Positions 57,958-64,000 of a stretch of 64,000 bases of DNA are shown in pieces (positions within the stretch are counted from its first letter, which is position 1; every line of letters starts with the position of its first letter). A model generated the notes under the pieces. The model was not told where the DNA came from. It did not search any database and saw only the letters and a list, made by a program, of their open reading frames with translations. The DNA comes from Hyphomicrobiales bacterium. GTDB lineage: Bacteria; Pseudomonadota; Alphaproteobacteria; Rhizobiales; Rhizobiaceae. The stretch lies in assembly GCA_900471525.1 (NCBI GenBank), contig UCEZ01000034.1, forward strand, positions 58,856 to 122,855. The letters run 5' to 3'. The position numbers were made by a program, and so were the translations under genes.

Positions 57958-60041
57958 GAGATCGAGCCAATGATCTTTATTTCGAGGCCCTTGGCAAGCT
58001 CGACATGCGAAAGAACCGGCAATGTGGCAAACAGGCGCTCGATGATCATGCGCACATAAGAACGGGATTCGGGCGAACTTACCAGTACGAACGGCATGCC
58101 CCGATCGAGATGTTCACGGATAACCTTGGTCGCCTGCTCGCTGAATTCTTCCAGATGGCGCGGATCGATGTCGAATTCGACGATTTCGCCTTTGGCGTCG
58201 CGCTTCAGCGCCTGGTGGAAGACCATGTCCCATTTGTTACCGAGACGCAGGACCCTGAGCGTGCCGTTGTCGGCGAGATCACCACAGAGCTGCTGCGACA
58301 TGCGCACGCGCACATGCTCGACGATCTGCTCGGTTTTCCTCACATGCGGCGCGAGTTCGGCGACTGCTTCGAGGATCAGATGCAGGTTGCGGATCGAGAC
58401 GCGCTCGGCAAGCAGAAGCTTCAGCACGGCCTGCAGACCCGAATAGGACATATGCGACGTGCAGATTTCGTCGGCCAGCTTGCGATATTCCGGGTCGAGC
58501 CGTTCGATCAGTATCTTCACATCCTTGTAGGACAGAAGCTGCGGCAGGTTGTTGCGAATGACTTCGGACAGATGCGTCAGCACGACGGAGACGTTGTCGA
58601 TCGGGTGGAAACCTTCGCGCTTCAGGTCCTCGGTAAAGGTTTCGAGGATCGACACGGCCGGCATGCCGAAAGCGGGTTCGCGGATTTCGTCGCCCGGAAC
58701 GCTCGGCTTGCGGCCGCCGCCGGTCACCACGATGACTTCGCCGACACGCACCGTATTCGACGCGATCGTCGTGCCGTGAATGCGGATGTGATAGGCCTTG
58801 TCGGGGATACCGATATCGTCGGAGACCTTGATTTCCGGCACGATGAGACCGTACTGGCCGGCGAACTTGCGGCGCATCTTGCCAACCCGGAAGGCGAGCT
58901 CCTGATGTGCGCCGAGGAGACGGGTGGATACCTGCTTGCCGAGCAGCAGTTCGATTTCCGCGGTCTTCAGGACCGACTTGACCGAGTCCTTTTCGCTGTC
59001 CGTCTTGTGCTGTGCGGTCTGCTGGTCCTGTTCGCGCTTCAGCTTGTTGGCCGCTTCCAACTGACGGGGGATCATCCAGCCGAGGAAGGCCATGCCACCG
59101 CCAAGGACGGCGAACGGGACGAAAGGAAGACCGGGCATGAAGGCCAGCATGAGGATCAGGCCGGCCGCCACCATGAGCGCGCGGGGATAGCCGCCGAGCT
59201 GGTTGACGACTGCCTGGTCGGTGGAACCCGATGTGCCACCGCGCGATACGAGCAGGCCGGCGGCCAGCGATACGATGAGCGCCGGGATCTGGGATACGAG
59301 ACCGTCGCCGACCGACAGTTTGACGAAGACGTCGGCCGCTTCGCCAATCGACATGTCGTGACGGACATACCCGATGATGATGCCACCGAAGACGTTGATC
59401 GCGGTGATCAGCAGGCCGGCAATGGCGTCGCCGCGGACGAACTTCGAGGCACCGTCCATCGAACCGAAGAAGGAGCTTTCCTCTTCGAGCTCGCGCCGAC
59501 GCCGCTGTGCCTCCTTCTCATCGATCAGGCCGGCCGAGAGATCGGCGTCGATAGACATCTGCTTACCGGGGATCGCATCAAGGGTGAAGCGGGCGCCGAC
59601 TTCGGCGATACGCGTGGCGCCCTTGGTAATGACGATGAAGTTCACGGTGATCAGGATCAAAAAGACGATCAGACCGATGACGAAGTCGCCGCCCATGACG
59701 AGTTCGGCAAAACCGGCGATAACACCGCCGGCCGCGTCGTGTCCCTCATGCCCGTGCGAAAGGATGACGCGCGTCGTCGCGATGTTCAGCGACAGGCGGG
59801 TCATGGTCGAGATCAGCAGGATGACCGGAAAGGAGGAGAAATCCAGCGGCTTCTGTATCCAGAGGGAAACCATCAGGATGAGAACGGAGAACGCGATGGA
59901 GAAAGCCAGCCCGATGTCGATCAGAAACGGCGGTATCGGCAGAAAGAGGATCGACAGGATCGCGACGATGCCGAGCGCGAAGCCGATATCCCGGCCCTTT
60001 GGCGCCAGTTTCGGGATAACGAGTGCAGGTGGTTGTGCCAT
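57954..60041 (-). CDS. flhA: Flagellar biosynthesis protein FlhA
   Basis: A 695-residue export-gate protein. The N-terminal half has eight membrane helices, including the FHIPEP-family stretch [19 protein letters not shown] and the highly conserved cytoplasmic loop [20 protein letters not shown] (about residues 154-173). The C-terminal half is the soluble substrate-docking domain. Start is the ATG at 60041 (GGAAAG upstream), giving the usual length; in-frame codons upstream add 18 non-homologous residues. It follows fliQ after 179 bp. Confidence 0.97.
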   Translation of the reverse strand: MAQPPALVIPKLAPKGRDIGFALGIVAILSILFLPIPPFLIDIGLAFSIAFSVLILMVSLWIQKPLDFSSFPVILLISTMTRLSLNIATTRVILSHGHEGHDAAGGVIAGFAELVMGGDFVIGLIVFLILITVNFIVITKGATRIAEVGARFTLDAIPGKQMSIDADLSAGLIDEKEAQRRRRELEEESSFFGSMDGASKFVRGDAIAGLLITAINVFGGIIIGYVRHDMSIGEAADVFVKLSVGDGLVSQIPALIVSLAAGLLVSRGGTSGSTDQAVVNQLGGYPRALMVAAGLILMLAFMPGLPFVPFAVLGGGMAFLGWMIPRQLEAANKLKREQDQQTAQHKTDSEKDSVKSVLKTAEIELLLGKQVSTRLLGAHQELAFRVGKMRRKFAGQYGLIVPEIKVSDDIGIPDKAYHIRIHGTTIASNTVRVGEVIVVTGGGRKPSVPGDEIREPAFGMPAVSILETFTEDLKREGFHPIDNVSVVLTHLSEVIRNNLPQLLSYKDVKILIERLDPEYRKLADEICTSHMSYSGLQAVLKLLLAERVSIRNLHLILEAVAELAPHVRKTEQIVEHVRVRMSQQLCGDLADNGTLRVLRLGNKWDMVFHQALKRDAKGEIVEFDIDPRHLEEFSEQATKVIREHLDRGMPFVLVSSPESRSYVRMIIERLFATLPVLSHVELAKGLEIKIIGSIS

Positions 60042-60069
60042 CGGAACTTTCCGTCTCTTCATGAGAGGC

Positions 60070-60093
60070 GGGCAGCATTCATACCTGCTGCCC
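60070..60093 (-). other. Hairpin between fliQ and flhA
   Basis: GGGCAGC and GCTGCCC pair as a perfect 7-bp stem with a 10-nt loop in the 179-bp fliQ-flhA gap. No T-run follows, so a processing or stabilising element is more likely than a terminator. Confidence 0.35.
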
Positions 60094-60220
60094 AAACTAC
60101 CAGAAGGCCTAACGCACCAAACTTGCGCGAGGGTAGCATCGATGTCGGAAAGAGGAGGGCCGGCGCGCTTTTCGCAACGCCTTTATTGTCGAAGGCTGCC
60201 GAAAGCGGTGGCCTGGTTCG

Positions 60221-60487
60221 TCAGAAGCCGCTTTGAATGCGCGAGAAGACGATGTCCGTGAAGATGGAGATCTGAGAGCCGACGAAAGAGGCTGAAAGCG
60301 CCACCGTTACCAGCACGGCAAGGATCTTCGGCACGAAGGTCAGGGTCATTTCCTGCACCTGGGTCAGCGCCTGAATGAAGGCGATGACGACGCCCACCAC
60401 CATGGCGGCGAGAACGGCAGGCCCGGAAGCGACGACCACTGTCCAGATCGCCGCCTGCACGATATCGAGGGCATCCGCCTCATTCAT
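60221..60487 (-). CDS. fliQ: Flagellar export gate protein FliQ
   Basis: An 88-residue protein with two transmembrane hairpin helices (about residues 14-40 and 52-75). The conserved segment VIAFIQALTQVQEMTLTFVPK is the FliQ loop that interacts with FliP and FliR; only its core QALTQVQEMTL needs citing. The ATG lies 7 bp after the flgD stop codon. Confidence 0.95.
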   Translation of the reverse strand: MNEADALDIVQAAIWTVVVASGPAVLAAMVVGVVIAFIQALTQVQEMTLTFVPKILAVLVTVALSASFVGSQISIFTDIVFSRIQSGF

Positions 60488-60494
60488 TTGGCTA

Positions 60495-61729
<1,235 letters not shown>

Positions 61730-62812
61730 TCAGAGGAAATTAATCAAACTCAACTGCTGAAGCCGTGAGGTCAGCGTATAGGAGGTTTCGATCTGGGTCA
61801 GCAGCGTGTTCATCCGCGTTGACGCCTCATAGGTATCGATGCCCTCAAGATCGGAAATATGGGTCGTCACCAGCTTGATCTGTGACGCGAGCGAGGTATT
61901 GGCCTTCTTCACCCGCGCTTCGGAAATGCCGAGATCGCTGCGTTGGGCGTCGATGCCTGAAATTGCCTCGCCGATATAGCTTGTCGCCGCTGCGCTGACG
62001 GCAGTGCGAACATCGGAACTGACATCTGCACCGAGCAATTCAGTGGCGATGACGCTCGCAAGGGCGAACTTGCGCATGCCGTCGGAATTGGCGGTCGTCG
62101 AACTGGACACCACTTCCGTCGTCGAAATCCGGCTCGTCATAGTCTGGTCGGATGCGTTGGACCAATCGGTCTGCCAGCGGGACTGGTCCCCGGCAGCCGG
62201 ATCGGTGTCAACATACATCGGCTCCAGCGTATTGGTGATGAAATCTTCCATCTGCGCCTTGGAGAACTGGTTCATCGCCGTCAGCGGCGGAGCCTGTGCT
62301 GCCATGAAGGTAGTCAGCGCCGTATTGTAGGCAGCTTTGGCAGCAGCACCTTCGGCACTATTGTAGTCGATCATCGGCTTTACGTCGGTGTTGATGCCCG
62401 AAAACAGGAACTCGCCGTTGAAAGAGGTATTCACCGAAGAACTGAAGATCGAGAGCGCATTGGTTACTTCGGTGGTGGCAATTGCCAATTGATCCTTCGA
62501 ATCGCTTCCGCTCAAACCGATCAGCACCTTATTGATTGATTGCGCGGCGTCGGCGACTGATTTGAGCGCTTCCTGCGACGCAGCAAGACGTTGCGTGACG
62601 ACCGCGTTGGTGCTGGTCAGTGTCTTCATCCGGGCCATCTCGCGCTGAAGGTCGAGAGAACGGGAAGTCGAGCCGCCAAGGGCGACACCGACGTCCGCGT
62701 GGCGGCCGGTCGTGACTTCCGCCTGTAGCTTTACCACCTCTGCCTGGCTCTGCTGGATCGTCAGCCGCATGGCATTCTGGACAGCCAGATTAGAAACGAA
62801 GGACGTCTTCAT
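61730..62812 (-). CDS. flgL: Flagellar hook-associated protein FlgL (HAP3)
   Basis: A 360-residue extracellular protein linking hook to filament. The N-terminal flagellin-like helix is MKTSFVSNLAVQNAMRLTIQ, with QAEVTTGRHADVGVALGGST after it, and the C-terminal helix ends EASTRMNTLLTQIETSYTLT and LQQLSLINFL as in flagellins. The ATG at 62812 has GAGG upstream and lies 2 bp past the flgK stop codon, so the two are coupled. Confidence 0.95.
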   Translation of the reverse strand: MKTSFVSNLAVQNAMRLTIQQSQAEVVKLQAEVTTGRHADVGVALGGSTSRSLDLQREMARMKTLTSTNAVVTQRLAASQEALKSVADAAQSINKVLIGLSGSDSKDQLAIATTEVTNALSIFSSSVNTSFNGEFLFSGINTDVKPMIDYNSAEGAAAKAAYNTALTTFMAAQAPPLTAMNQFSKAQMEDFITNTLEPMYVDTDPAAGDQSRWQTDWSNASDQTMTSRISTTEVVSSSTTANSDGMRKFALASVIATELLGADVSSDVRTAVSAAATSYIGEAISGIDAQRSDLGISEARVKKANTSLASQIKLVTTHISDLEGIDTYEASTRMNTLLTQIETSYTLTSRLQQLSLINFL

Positions 62813-62814
62813 GA

Positions 62815-64000
62815 TTACCTCACAACTTCCAGAAGGGCCGCCATCATGGCGTCCACGGTGCTGACCAATTTGGCCGATGCCTTGTAGGATTGTTCCAGGT
62901 CGAGCAGCAGGGAGAGTTCCTCGTCCATGCTGACACCGGTTTCGTTGTTCAGGGCTTCCTGGGTACGCGAAAGCAGCGCCACCTTGTTGTCGTTGGCCGT
63001 CGATGCGCTGCTGCGCAGGTCTTCGAGCCAACCGACCGACGAGGTCGCGAAATCCATGATGCTGGTCGTACCATCCAGACCGGTGGTGGTATCGAACGCC
63101 AGGTTGCTGTCCATGGCTGCGGCAAACTTGTCAAGCAGATCGGAGTAACCCGAATTCCCGGTCGTGTTCTGGATATACGCCGCGCCGTTGAACCCGCCGT
63201 CGCGGACGAGCAGCGGATTCGATTGCGCCAGCGGATTGACCTTCAACGTGGCGGCCATGCCTGGAACGAGTGTTCCCGCCGGAGGCACCGTTGCCGGCGG
63301 CACTGCTGGTGTCCAGGTGAACAGGCCCGGCAGAGTGGTCGCGCCGTTCTGTTCCTTGAACAGCTCCACCAGACCACGCGCAACTTCGTCGAGCTGCGTT
63401 TGGAATTTCGGAGCGATCTCATCGCGTAGCTGCAGCAGGGCCGAAAGCTTGCCTTCGCCGGAGGTATTTCCACCTTTCCCGGCTGCCACCGGAACGCCGT
63501 CAATATAGATCTTCTGTCCGACCGTCGTCGCGCCGAAACCGGAGGTTGACTGGAAGGTCACCTTGCGGGGCGTGTTTTCAAAAAGAACCGTACCATCGGA
63601 TGTATAGATGACGGTATCGTTGTTCGCCCGCGTCACCGTCGAAATGCCGACGATCTCGGAAATCTGCCGTAGAATCTTGTCTCGCTGATCGAGCGCATCG
63701 CTCGGGTCGGTCCCTGCGGCCGTCGCGCTGACGACACCGCCATTGGCCTTCTCGAAATCCGCCAGCAGGCTGTTGAGCGTATTGACCGAGGTCGCGATTT
63801 CCTTGTCCGCTTCCAGGCGCAGATCCTGAACGGCGGTCGACGTCTTGTTCAAAGATGTCGCCAAGTCGACGGCATCCTGCACGAGCGTTGCCGCAACCGT
63901 CGTGTTGCCGGGCGTCGAGGCGAAAGTCTGCAGGCTGTCACGAAACGCCGCCAGATAGGTGGAAGGCGCCGTTTCGTAGTCGTTGCCGCCGAGGGCGGAT
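62815..64000 (-). CDS. flgK: Flagellar hook-associated protein FlgK (HAP1), partial
   Basis: The 3' part of flgK: about 394 codons from the right edge to the stop, in an open frame that continues past the window. The first residues visible, SALGGNDYETAPSTYLAAFR, lie in the N-terminal flagellin-like region. SEIVGISTVTRANNDTVIYT and the C-terminal helix SVDEELSLLLDLEQSYKASA-like segment, with TVDAMMAALLEVVR at the end, are typical FlgK. About 90-100 N-terminal residues are missing. It heads the flgK-flgL-flaF-flbT-flgD-fliQ-flhA-fliR gene string; its promoter is outside the window. Confidence 0.93.
   Translation of the reverse strand, partial: SALGGNDYETAPSTYLAAFRDSLQTFASTPGNTTVAATLVQDAVDLATSLNKTSTAVQDLRLEADKEIATSVNTLNSLLADFEKANGGVVSATAAGTDPSDALDQRDKILRQISEIVGISTVTRANNDTVIYTSDGTVLFENTPRKVTFQSTSGFGATTVGQKIYIDGVPVAAGKGGNTSGEGKLSALLQLRDEIAPKFQTQLDEVARGLVELFKEQNGATTLPGLFTWTPAVPPATVPPAGTLVPGMAATLKVNPLAQSNPLLVRDGGFNGAAYIQNTTGNSGYSDLLDKFAAAMDSNLAFDTTTGLDGTTSIMDFATSSVGWLEDLRSSASTANDNKVALLSRTQEALNNETGVSMDEELSLLLDLEQSYKASAKLVSTVDAMMAALLEVVR

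Noticed and set aside
58005..60236. A 743-codon open frame on the plus strand antisense to flhA
   Set aside because: It mirrors flhA exactly, is His/Arg/Asp-rich with no family resemblance, and lacks a ribosome site; GC-rich third positions keep the antisense frame open.

Overview
The window looks like a chromosomal segment from an alphaproteobacterium of the Hyphomicrobiales, most likely Rhizobiaceae (Rhizobium/Agrobacterium-like). Evidence: GC-rich coding sequence; an agl (alpha-glucoside) operon; a zwf-pgl-edd Entner-Doudoroff operon; the rhizobial flagellar order flgK-flgL-flaF-flbT-flgD-fliQ-flhA-fliR; a PdhS-type kinase preceded by a CtrA box; and a tRNA-His with the alphaproteobacterial acceptor end (no G-1, G1:U72, A73).

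Layout. 1-7.5 kb: TetR-family regulator, tRNA-His, phasin, a very large PAS histidine kinase (PdhS type), a Gly/Asn-rich secreted protein and a candidate small RNA. 7.5-18.6 kb: acetoacetyl-CoA synthetase, an AsmA-like protein, a small membrane protein, the potFGHI putrescine transporter, a fatty acid desaturase, and an ScfR/RamB-type regulator divergent from isocitrate lyase. 18.8-23.1 kb: aceA with a small downstream gene, then an AT-richer island holding a miniature RHS-derived secreted toxin and a candidate immunity gene, then a LysR regulator divergent from a 50-residue small gene. 23.1-28.2 kb: two large chemoreceptors with near-duplicate signalling domains and a small membrane protein. 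28.4-37.8 kb: a YhiN-type flavoprotein, puuA-puuB putrescine degradation, zwf-pgl-edd, a GFA-family protein and a PilZ-like protein. 37.9-46.2 kb: the agl operon (aglE-aglF-aglG-small gene-aglA-aglK) with divergent LacI regulator aglR and two matching operators. 46.2-55 kb: folD and a polysaccharide locus (Wzz/GumC-like copolymerase, flippase-like protein, four transferase-like genes). 55-64 kb: the distal end of a flagellar operon, cut by the right edge inside flgK.

How the genes connect. PotFGHI would import putrescine and PuuA/PuuB begin its degradation. AglEFGK imports alpha-glucosides, AglA hydrolyses them, and Zwf-Pgl-Edd sends the hexose down the Entner-Doudoroff route. Phasin, acetoacetyl-CoA synthetase and isocitrate lyase fit polyhydroxybutyrate and C2/C4 carbon turnover; a similar TGCTGCGAYGCA element lies upstream of the phasin and acetoacetyl-CoA synthetase genes. 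Chemoreceptors, the PilZ-like protein, PdhS and the flagellar genes form a motility/cell-cycle theme.

The most unusual locus is the toxin at about 20.9-21.7 kb. A Sec signal peptide is joined directly to the last ~35 residues of the RHS core and a GHH-type nuclease-like tail, with a candidate immunity gene overlapping its 3' end. I saw no transposase, CRISPR array, prophage or rRNA. Functional calls come from reading motifs and gene order, without database searches.
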